From assembly GCA_028866445.1 (NCBI GenBank), contig JAGWIE010000105.1, positions 1 through 5,707 on the forward strand: DNA of 5,707 nucleotides, read 5' to 3'. Positions 1 through 4,886 of the stretch are shown one piece after another. Below the pieces are notes generated by a model, which searched no databases, was not told the DNA's origin, and saw only the letters and a program-made list of their open reading frames with translations. The position numbers and the translations under genes are program-made. The DNA comes from Rhodospirillales bacterium. GTDB lineage: Bacteria; Pseudomonadota; Alphaproteobacteria; Acetobacterales; Acetobacteraceae. Every line of letters begins with the position of its first letter. Positions within the stretch are counted from its first letter, which is position 1.

Positions 1-16
1 GACCGGCCTTTTTTAA
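1..16 (+). terminator. Possible 3' half of an intrinsic terminator, cut by window edge
   Basis: The window opens with GACCGGCC followed directly by six T residues. A GC-rich arm running into a T-tract is what the descending half of a Rho-independent terminator looks like. The matching arm (GGCCGGTC or similar) would have to lie to the left of the window, so the stem cannot be confirmed. It would end a rightward gene outside the window, and the leftward YciI-like gene ending at 42 points at it, so a shared bidirectional terminator is conceivable. Inference only. Confidence 0.3.
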
Positions 17-41
17 TATCGTTGCCGTGGAATGATTTTGC

Positions 42-359
42 TTAACGCATTGGGGGATTTTGCCTTGGCCGCGGGCGGCGGTGGAAGCGCGAGATGTTCA
101 CCTCACCCCATATTTTCTCACGCGTAAAAGGGTCTTCGGCCACAAAACGCTCCACGGCCTCACGGTCCGGTGCTTCCAGCAGCAAAAGCGAGCCGGTCAT
201 GGTCTCCCCATCATCGGTTTGCAACGGGCCAGACATAATGACGGAAACAGGGCCTGCCTCGTCCTGATCTTCCAGAAACGTGCGATGCGCGGCGTAAAAA
301 CTCAATCGGCGCTGTAGAACACCGGGCCGGTCTTTCGCATGTAAAATATACATGGGCAT
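42..359 (-). CDS. YciI-like (YCII-related domain) small protein
   Basis: This gene encodes a 105-residue soluble protein resembling the YCII family, small dimeric alpha/beta proteins of the ferredoxin-like dimeric barrel fold. Biochemical roles in that family are mostly unknown. Family-like traits are the N-terminal strand MPMYILHAKDRPG, a helix with the conserved His (H25, in AAHRTFLE), a SGPLQTDDGE turn (43-52) before a GSLLLLEA strand (56-63), and the AEDPF motif (74-78) ahead of the last strand. The C-terminal tail (91-105) is rich in Arg and Pro. The open frame runs upstream to 578, but that extension crosses the intergenic region and overlaps the divergent FAH gene. I chose ATG at 359 because GGAG/GAGGG lies upstream (371-378); the next ATG, at 353, is too far from it. 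It is divergent from the FAH/ABM pair, so a shared regulator is plausible. Function unknown; family fairly sure. Confidence 0.85.
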   Translation of the reverse strand: MPMYILHAKDRPGVLQRRLSFYAAHRTFLEDQDEAGPVSVIMSGPLQTDDGETMTGSLLLLEAPDREAVERFVAEDPFTREKIWGEVNISRFHRRPRPRQNPPMR

Positions 360-370
360 GTGGATTATGA

Positions 371-379
371 CCCTCTCCT
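371..379 (-). promoter_or_regulatory. Ribosome binding site of the YciI-like gene
   Basis: On the minus strand this reads AGGAGAGGG, a purine-rich Shine-Dalgarno match. It ends 11 bases before ATG at 359, slightly long but usable. It decides the start: the longer frame to 578 has no comparable site and would run into the divergent gene. Confidence 0.6.
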
Positions 380-415
380 GACACGTCCAGTTATCGGTAG
401 TATGAAACTCAGGCT

Positions 416-421
416 TTGACA
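416..421 (+). promoter_or_regulatory. Candidate -35 element (TTGACA) for the FAH/ABM unit
   Basis: A perfect TTGACA hexamer lies 61 bases before the FAH start codon in the divergent intergenic region. No good TATAAT-like hexamer follows at 16-19 bases (439-444 reads CCAGCT). Either the -10 is weak and activator dependent or the hexamer is a chance match. On the other strand no convincing promoter for the YciI-like gene was found by eye; CATACT around 398-403 is the best -10-like string and lacks a good -35. Confidence 0.3.
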
Positions 422-429
422 CGCCGAAA

Positions 430-459
430 CTTCGCCACCCAGCTTTGTGCTGCGCGAAG
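430..459 (+). promoter_or_regulatory. Inverted repeat: possible leader hairpin or operator dyad
   Basis: CTTCGC (430-435) is the exact reverse complement of GCGAAG (454-459). Nested inside, CAGC (440-443) pairs with GCTG (449-452) around a TTTGT loop, giving a bulged hairpin with an internal loop of 4 and 1 bases. It sits between the TTGACA and the ribosome binding site of the FAH gene. As DNA it could be an operator of a dimeric regulator; as RNA it would fall in the leader only if transcription starts upstream of it. No T-tract follows, so it is not a terminator. Confidence 0.3.
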
Positions 460-471
460 GCGGCCGAAAAA

Positions 472-476
472 AGGAG
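472..476 (+). promoter_or_regulatory. Ribosome binding site of the FAH-family gene
   Basis: AGGAG sits 6 bases before ATG at 483, an ideal spacing. It settles the start at 483 rather than the in-frame upstream start at 447, which would add 12 residues without homologous character. Confidence 0.8.
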
Positions 477-482
477 ACCGAG

Positions 483-1328
483 ATGAAGTTGCTGCGCTAT
501 GGCGATGAGGGTCAGGAAAAATGGGGCGTACTGGATCAAGAGGGCGCCATCCGCACGCTGGACGATGCGTTGCAGCATGTAAGGGGAGACGCGCTGACTC
601 CGGATTGGTTGGCACAGCTACAGAAACTAGACCCCGCCAAGCTGCCTTTGCTGAAAACCGAGCACCGTATCGGCCCGCCCATTCCGCGCCCGCTGAATTT
701 TGTGTGCGTGGGGTTGAATTATGCCGACCATGCAGCCGAAACCGGGGGTAAAATTCCGAAGGAACCGATCCTGTTCCTGAAATCGCTTTCGGCTTTCTGC
801 GGCCCGTATGACGACATCATCATCCCGCCCGGCTCGCGCAAAACGGATTGGGAAGTTGAGCTTGCCGTCGTGATCAGCACCAAGGCATCGCGCGTGCCGG
901 AGGCAGAGGCGCTGGATTATATCGCCGGCTATACAATTGTGAACGATGTAAGCGAGCGCGAGTATCAAACCGAACGCAACGGTACGTGGGACAAAGGCAA
1001 GGGTGCCGATAATTTTGGTCCTGTCGGTCCGTATCTGGTCACCAAAGATGAAATTCCAGACCCGCAAAACCTGCGCTTATTCTGCGAGGTGGACGGCAAG
1101 ATGATGCAGGACGGCACTACCGCCAACATGATCTTCGGTGTGCAGATGCTCGTTTCCTATGTGTCGCAGTTCATTACGCTTTATCCAGGGGATATTATCG
1201 CCACCGGTACGCCTGCTGGCGTTGGCATGGGCCGCAAGCCGGAGCCCGTGTTTCTGCGCCCCGGCCAGAGCTTGCGGCTTGGTGTTGAAGGCTTAGGTGA
1301 GCAAAAGGCGAAAACCACAGGAGGTTGA
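483..1328 (+). CDS. Fumarylacetoacetate hydrolase (FAH) family protein, ureidoglycolate lyase / diketo-deoxy-fuconate hydrolase type
   Basis: This is a 281-residue, apparently full-length cytosolic enzyme of the FAH superfamily. These metal-dependent enzymes cleave or hydrate 2-keto or acylpyruvate-type substrates. An N-terminal cap (1-65) is followed by the catalytic barrel, which opens with FVCVGLNYADHAAE (73-86). The metal site is visible as DWEVEL with E124 and E126, plus D155 in NDVSER. The WDKGKG loop (169-174, K171 and K173) and the GTPAGVGMG loop (242-250) complete the active site. Sequence flavour is closest to proteins annotated as ureidoglycolate lyase or 2,4-diketo-3-deoxy-L-fuconate hydrolase, but this subgroup is often annotated beyond the evidence. 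No allantoin or fucose pathway gene is nearby, so the substrate stays open. All expected ligands are present, so it should be active. It is first in a two-gene unit with the ABM-like gene 2 bases downstream. Confidence 0.93.
   Translation: MKLLRYGDEGQEKWGVLDQEGAIRTLDDALQHVRGDALTPDWLAQLQKLDPAKLPLLKTEHRIGPPIPRPLNFVCVGLNYADHAAETGGKIPKEPILFLKSLSAFCGPYDDIIIPPGSRKTDWEVELAVVISTKASRVPEAEALDYIAGYTIVNDVSEREYQTERNGTWDKGKGADNFGPVGPYLVTKDEIPDPQNLRLFCEVDGKMMQDGTTANMIFGVQMLVSYVSQFITLYPGDIIATGTPAGVGMGRKPEPVFLRPGQSLRLGVEGLGEQKAKTTGG
1319..1324 (+). promoter_or_regulatory. Ribosome binding site of the ABM-like gene
   Basis: A perfect AGGAGG lies within the last codons of the FAH gene, 6 bases before ATG at 1331. 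A TTG in the same frame at 1325 overlaps the FAH stop as TTGA but touches the site directly, so it cannot use it. Initiation at 1331 is favoured, with coupling to termination of the FAH gene. Confidence 0.85.
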
Positions 1329-1330
1329 AC

Positions 1331-1621
1331 ATGGTCACGGAATTCGCGCTCATCGAGGTCAAGCCAGGCATGGAAAAAGCCTTCATCGAGGGAGCGGCCA
1401 AATCCCGCCCGGCCTTCCTGGTGGCGGAAGGTTGCTTTGGCATGGGCGTGCAGCGTTCCATTGAGGAACCAACGAAATTCCTGCTCATCGTGCAATGGGA
1501 ATCGGTGGAGGCCCACATGGTCACCTTCCGCCAATCCCCGGCCTTTGCGGAATGGCGCGGCAATGTCAGCCATTGTTTCGCTGTTCCGCCGGTGGTCTGG
1601 CACGGGGAAACCGTGGTCTAA
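1331..1621 (+). CDS. Antibiotic biosynthesis monooxygenase (ABM) domain protein
   Basis: This encodes a 96-residue single-domain protein of the ABM/dimeric alpha-beta barrel type. It shows the usual order: an N-terminal strand (TEFALIEVKPGMEKAF, 3-18), a helix, a strand (KFLLIVQWES, about 49-58), a His-containing helix with HMVTFRQSPAFAEWR, and a terminal PPVVWHGE strand. Such proteins form dimers with a cavity between sheet and helices. Members include cofactor-free quinone-forming oxygenases, heme-degrading enzymes and many of unknown function. Nothing here singles out one activity, and the Asn typical of IsdG-type heme oxygenases cannot be assigned. It follows the FAH gene by 2 bases and is surely co-transcribed, so it may act on the same small molecule. 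Its TAA overlaps the TAG of the convergent DUF4010 gene by 4 bases. Family call is good; function is open. Confidence 0.88.
   Translation: MVTEFALIEVKPGMEKAFIEGAAKSRPAFLVAEGCFGMGVQRSIEEPTKFLLIVQWESVEAHMVTFRQSPAFAEWRGNVSHCFAVPPVVWHGETVV
1618..1621. other. Overlapping stop codons of two convergent genes
   Basis: The four bases CTAA hold both stops: TAA of the rightward ABM-like gene (1619-1621) and TAG of the leftward DUF4010 gene (1618-1620, minus strand). No hairpin with a T-tract is evident on either side, so transcripts from both directions probably read into the opposing gene before ending, or rely on Rho. Confidence 0.9.
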
Positions 1622-2877
1622 CCCAGCGCGATGACGAACGAAACCGCCGCGGTGAGGCCGAGCCACATGGCGGCGGGCAGCATGGCACGGTTGCGCGAGA
1701 AAATCAGCGCATAGGCTGCCTTCAGAATATTATTGCTGGCACTGGCGATCAGCACCGCGCCAGTCACGGCATTGGCGCTCACGGCGAATTTGCCGTCGAG
1801 CAAGGACAGAATAAACGGGTCGATATCTGAAAACCCGACTACGAAGCTTAACACATGCAGCCCGCCTGCGCCGAAGCGCGTGGTGACGAATTGCGTTAGT
1901 CCCGCGAACAGCACAAATAAGCCCGCGAACAGAAACGCCACAGGCAGGTCCAGCGGGTTTGCACTCACCGCCGCATGGCTCTGCGTTTGCGCCCCACGCG
2001 CCCGCCAGGCCAGCGCGCCACCCACCGCCAGTGATGCCAGGAACAAACCCCCAAACGGCAAGGCCAGCGCCAAGGCCGCATTCACATGGCCCAACAGCGC
2101 AATCAGCACCAGCAACCGCCCATACATCATGGCTGTGGCGAGTATCACCGCCGCCGGTGCCAGGGCAGCACTCCCCGGTTCTGCCCGCGCCGCCCGCGCC
2201 AGCACCACCGTGGCAGCGGTGGAGGAATAAAGCCCGCCCAGCACGCCGGTGAGCAGCGTGCCCGCGCGCGGGAAAACATAGCGGTGCGCCAGGTAGCCAA
2301 GATAAGAAATGCCGGAGATAACCAGCACCGCCACCCATATTTTCGCCCAGCTTATCCCCGGCAGATATGGCACATCCGCTGTTGGCAGCAGCGGATAAAT
2401 CAACCCGGCCAGCACCAGAAACTTCGCCAGCGTTACACCTTCCTCAGCCGGAAACGCGTCTGAGAACCGGCGGATCTGCACCTGTTCGCCCAGCGCCACC
2501 AGCACCAGCACCACCAGGGCTGCAATCACCGCCAAGGGTGTTGTCAGCAGCAGCGGCCCCAGCGTGTAGGCGATCAGCCCGACGATACTCGGCACCAGCG
2601 AGGAATCCCCAGCTTTCACCCGCTGGCGGTAGTCCAGCAGCAGCGCCAGCCCCAAAACACCCAGGCCGACGCAAAACGGCGTAATGGGGGTGATGATCCA
2701 CAGCACAAAGCCAAGGGCGGCAATCAGTGTAATCGTGCGGGTTGTGCCAAAGCCCTCTGCTTCCGGCACCAGCGCGGCCTCGCCCCGGCGGCGATAGGCA
2801 TGAAGCTCCAGCCCGATAATAAAGCCCAGCCCCGCTGTGCCCAGAAAGCCAGACAGCAGAGGCGGCAGAATGGTCAT
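1618..2877 (-). CDS. MgtC/SapB-DUF4010 multipass membrane protein
   Basis: This encodes a 419-residue, very hydrophobic inner-membrane protein with roughly 11-14 predicted helices by eye. The N-terminal part resembles MgtC/SapB: GLGFIIGLE (17-24) matches the family's GLxIGxE segment, and TTRTITLIAALG (45-56) its RT-containing helix. The C-terminal part is DUF4010-like: GLYSSTAATVVLARAAR (215-231), GFSDIDPFILSLL (348-360) and ASASNNILKAAYA (378-390), which contain conserved Ser, Thr, Asp and Asn unusual inside a membrane. Length fits the family. Hydrophilic stretches lie near 26-46, 131-148 and 292-308. Role unknown; transport or ion-linked functions have been suggested for relatives but are unproven. 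It is last in the operon. Its ATG overlaps the stop of the PLP-lyase gene as ATGA and its own ribosome site is weak (GGGG at 2881-2884), so translation probably depends on coupling. Its stop overlaps the convergent ABM-like gene. Confidence 0.88.
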   Translation of the reverse strand: MTILPPLLSGFLGTAGLGFIIGLELHAYRRRGEAALVPEAEGFGTTRTITLIAALGFVLWIITPITPFCVGLGVLGLALLLDYRQRVKAGDSSLVPSIVGLIAYTLGPLLLTTPLAVIAALVVLVLVALGEQVQIRRFSDAFPAEEGVTLAKFLVLAGLIYPLLPTADVPYLPGISWAKIWVAVLVISGISYLGYLAHRYVFPRAGTLLTGVLGGLYSSTAATVVLARAARAEPGSAALAPAAVILATAMMYGRLLVLIALLGHVNAALALALPFGGLFLASLAVGGALAWRARGAQTQSHAAVSANPLDLPVAFLFAGLFVLFAGLTQFVTTRFGAGGLHVLSFVVGFSDIDPFILSLLDGKFAVSANAVTGAVLIASASNNILKAAYALIFSRNRAMLPAAMWLGLTAAVSFVIALG

Positions 2878-4052
2878 GCGCCCCGCAACGCGGCCAGGCC
2901 ATGCTCAAGATCCGCGATCAGATCGTCGATATTCTCCAATCCAATCTGAAATCTCGCAGCCTCGCCCTCAAACCGCCCGGTTCCGGCGGAACGGCGGATG
3001 GTGCCGGTGGTCGGCAGCACCAAGCTCTCAAACCCGCCCCAGCTTGCACCAATGCCGAACATTTTCAGTGCATTAATCATCCGCACCACGTCCGCAGCGT
3101 TATAGTCAGGCTTGAACACCACGCCGAACAACCCGCACGCGCCAGTGAAGTCGCGTTTATAAAACTCATGTCCAGGGCAGGAAGCAAGGGCAGGGTGCAG
3201 CACCCGCGCCACCTCGGGCCGGGCCGCGAACCATTTGGCGATTTTTAAGCCCGCGGCCTCGGCGGCTTTCAGGCGCAGATGCATGGTGCGCAGCCCCCGC
3301 AGCGCCAGCCAGCAATCATCCGGGCTGGCATAATTGCCGAGTTCCAGGGAACCCTGGCGCAGCCAGCGCCAATCCTCATCGGTGTTCACCACCACGGCAC
3401 CCAGAATAATATCCGAATGTCCGCCCGGATATTTTGTCAGCGCATGGATGGAAACATCCACGCCTTTCTCAAAAGGCGCGAAGTGCAGAATGCCCCAGGT
3501 ATTGTCCATGAACACCTTGGCGCCATGCCGGTGCGCCACTTCCGCCAGGCCCGGAATATCCTGCACTTCAAACGTATGGCTGCCAGGGCTTTCAGTGAAC
3601 AGCACTCTGGTGTTGGGGCGGAGTAGCGGCTCCAGCGCCTCGGGCGTGATCATCGGGTCGTAATAGCTCGTCTCAACCCCGAACCGCTTCAGTACGGAAT
3701 CGCAAAAACTCCGCGTCGGCCCGTAAACCGAATCTGGCACCAGCAAATGGTCGCCCGCCTTCAGGTAAGCCAGCAATGGCACGGTAATCGCGGAAAGCCC
3801 GCTGCCTGTAACCTGGGCGTGGGTGCCACCTTCAATTTCCGCTAACGCCGCTTCCAGGGCAAAATGTGTTTCGTTGCCCATCAGCCCGTAAATCTCGGCG
3901 GGCTCAAAAGCGCGCTGGCCAATTTCAGCCTTCGCCGCCACGCTTGCATGAAGCACGGTGGAGCCACGTTTCAGCGGTGGATTAACGAACCCGTATTGCT
4001 TAATCGGCCTCCGCCCTGCCTGCACCAAGGCCGTTTCTATTTTGCGAACCAT
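2874..4052 (-). CDS. metC: Cystathionine beta-lyase-like PLP enzyme (MetC, Cys/Met metabolism family)
   Basis: This 392-residue cytosolic enzyme belongs to the Cys/Met metabolism PLP family, and length and start match full-length MetC. Cystathionine beta-lyases convert cystathionine to homocysteine, pyruvate and ammonia, and many also release H2S from cysteine. The PLP Schiff-base lysine is K207 in SIHALTKYPGGHSD. Other recognisable sites are Y55, the GSGLSAI loop (83-89), Y110 (stacking Tyr, in VYGPTR), D183 in FMDNTW, SWGG (337-340), and R367 in the FQIGLE region, equivalent to the substrate-carboxylate Arg of E. coli MetC. The segment after Y55 reads GLMGNET where E. coli MetC has GRRGT, so the phosphate-contacting Arg is replaced by Leu. 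I recall a similar form in a clade of MetC-like proteins, so this suggests a subfamily rather than damage. ATG follows the upstream stop with no gap; AGAGG at 4058-4062 is its ribosome site. Family is sure; exact substrate (cystathionine, cysteine or methionine) is less so. Confidence 0.9.
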   Translation of the reverse strand: MVRKIETALVQAGRRPIKQYGFVNPPLKRGSTVLHASVAAKAEIGQRAFEPAEIYGLMGNETHFALEAALAEIEGGTHAQVTGSGLSAITVPLLAYLKAGDHLLVPDSVYGPTRSFCDSVLKRFGVETSYYDPMITPEALEPLLRPNTRVLFTESPGSHTFEVQDIPGLAEVAHRHGAKVFMDNTWGILHFAPFEKGVDVSIHALTKYPGGHSDIILGAVVVNTDEDWRWLRQGSLELGNYASPDDCWLALRGLRTMHLRLKAAEAAGLKIAKWFAARPEVARVLHPALASCPGHEFYKRDFTGACGLFGVVFKPDYNAADVVRMINALKMFGIGASWGGFESLVLPTTGTIRRSAGTGRFEGEAARFQIGLENIDDLIADLEHGLAALRGA

Positions 4053-4886
4053 TCATACCTCTATAGGCGTATCGTCCCGCGCGCCCCATTCGGCCCAAGA
4101 GCCATCATAAACCGCCGCTTCCGGCAAGCCCGCCTGCACCAGCCCCAGCACTACCGCGCAGGCGGTTATGCCTGAGCCGCAGGAAGCTATGAGGGGGCGT
4201 TTGCCATCCACCCCGGCTTTGGCAAACACCTCCCGCAAGGCGGCAGGGGGCAAATAATGGCCATTTTCCAGCAAAGCCGTGAAGGGCAGGGAGGTGGCAC
4301 CTGGAATATGCCCGCTTCTCATGCCAGGGCGGGGTTCGGGCACCTGCGCGTAAAACCGCGCGGCGGCCCGGGCATCCAGCATTTGCGCCTCCCGGCTCTC
4401 CAGATTGGCGCGCATATCGCCAAGGCTCCGCACCATCTCCGGGCGGAAACGCGGCGCGAAAGAGGCGGCCGTGGTCAAGCCGGGTTCGCCAGATTCGGTG
4501 GGACCCCCCGCTGCTATCCAGCCGGGCAAACCGCCATCCAGCACCTGTATCTTCTCATGGCCAAACACCCGGAACATCCACCATAGCCGGGGGGCGGAGA
4601 ACACGCCGCGCTGGTCGTACACCACCACATGGGTCTCGTTGCCAACGCCCAGGGCCGCTACTGTGGCGGCGAATATCTCCGGGCTTGGCAGCATGTGCGG
4701 CAAGCCGGATGCGGTATCCGCCACCTTGTCGATGTCAAAAAAACGCGCCCCAGGAATATGCGCCGCATGGAAATTCGCGATGGCGTCCTGGCCCTCGTTC
4801 GGTAGGAAATAAGTCGCATCCAGCAGCACAATGCCGCTTTGGCTGTTTATAGCCAGCAGTTCAGCAGGCTGAAGCAGTGGCGTCAT
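4053..4886 (-). CDS. sseA: 3-mercaptopyruvate sulfurtransferase (two-domain rhodanese)
   Basis: This 277-residue protein has two tandem rhodanese domains, the usual size for the SseA/thiosulfate-mercaptopyruvate sulfurtransferase family. The N-terminal domain (about 5-128) has AHIPGARFFDID (42-53), VVYDQRG (88-94) and LDGGLPGWIAAGG (116-128) and lacks a catalytic Cys, as is normal. The C-terminal domain (about 155-275) carries C236 in the loop CGSGIT (236-241). That loop is typical of 3-mercaptopyruvate-preferring enzymes, whereas thiosulfate-preferring rhodaneses have a more basic loop. R177 (in RFYAQ) and R186 (in EPRPG) match the substrate-binding Args of mercaptopyruvate sulfurtransferases, and GHIPGA (192-197) follows. 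The expected reaction gives pyruvate plus an enzyme persulfide passed to thiols or cyanide. ATG overlaps the upstream regulator's stop by one base (TGATG); a weak GGGG at 4891-4894 is the only ribosome-site candidate. Its placement with a cystathionine/cysteine lyase supports a sulfur amino acid role. Confidence 0.93.
   Translation of the reverse strand: MTPLLQPAELLAINSQSGIVLLDATYFLPNEGQDAIANFHAAHIPGARFFDIDKVADTASGLPHMLPSPEIFAATVAALGVGNETHVVVYDQRGVFSAPRLWWMFRVFGHEKIQVLDGGLPGWIAAGGPTESGEPGLTTAASFAPRFRPEMVRSLGDMRANLESREAQMLDARAAARFYAQVPEPRPGMRSGHIPGATSLPFTALLENGHYLPPAALREVFAKAGVDGKRPLIASCGSGITACAVVLGLVQAGLPEAAVYDGSWAEWGARDDTPIEV
4058..4062 (-). promoter_or_regulatory. Ribosome binding site of the metC-like gene
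   Basis: On the minus strand AGAGG lies 5 bases before ATG at 4052, inside the last codons of the sulfurtransferase gene. An out-of-frame ATG at 4056 overlaps the same stop (ATGAATG) but is too close to the site, so 4052 is the start. Confidence 0.6.

Noticed and set aside
447..482. Earlier in-frame start of the FAH gene at 447
   Set aside because: The added residues are Arg/Lys/Glu-rich and translate the leader and the AGGAG site itself; ATG at 483 has ideal spacing and a typical family N terminus (MKLLRYG).
360..578. N-terminal extension of the YciI-like frame to 578 (73 extra residues)
   Set aside because: It crosses the intergenic region and overlaps the well-supported start of the divergent FAH gene, while the YciI-like domain begins exactly at the ATG at 359 behind a Shine-Dalgarno site.
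627..1067. Minus-strand 146-codon frame inside the FAH gene
   Set aside because: It is antisense to the catalytic core of a clearly real enzyme and shows no family features.
483..1328. Firm naming of the FAH gene as ureidoglycolate lyase
   Set aside because: Metal and lysine sites are shared across the superfamily and no purine or allantoin degradation gene is nearby, so the specific activity is not supported.
1733..2684. Several open frames on the plus strand (for example 1733-2230, 2086-2463, 2367-2684) opposite the DUF4010 gene
   Set aside because: They are Ala/Pro/Arg/Ser-rich mirror translations of a GC-rich membrane-protein gene, without family motifs or good ribosome sites.
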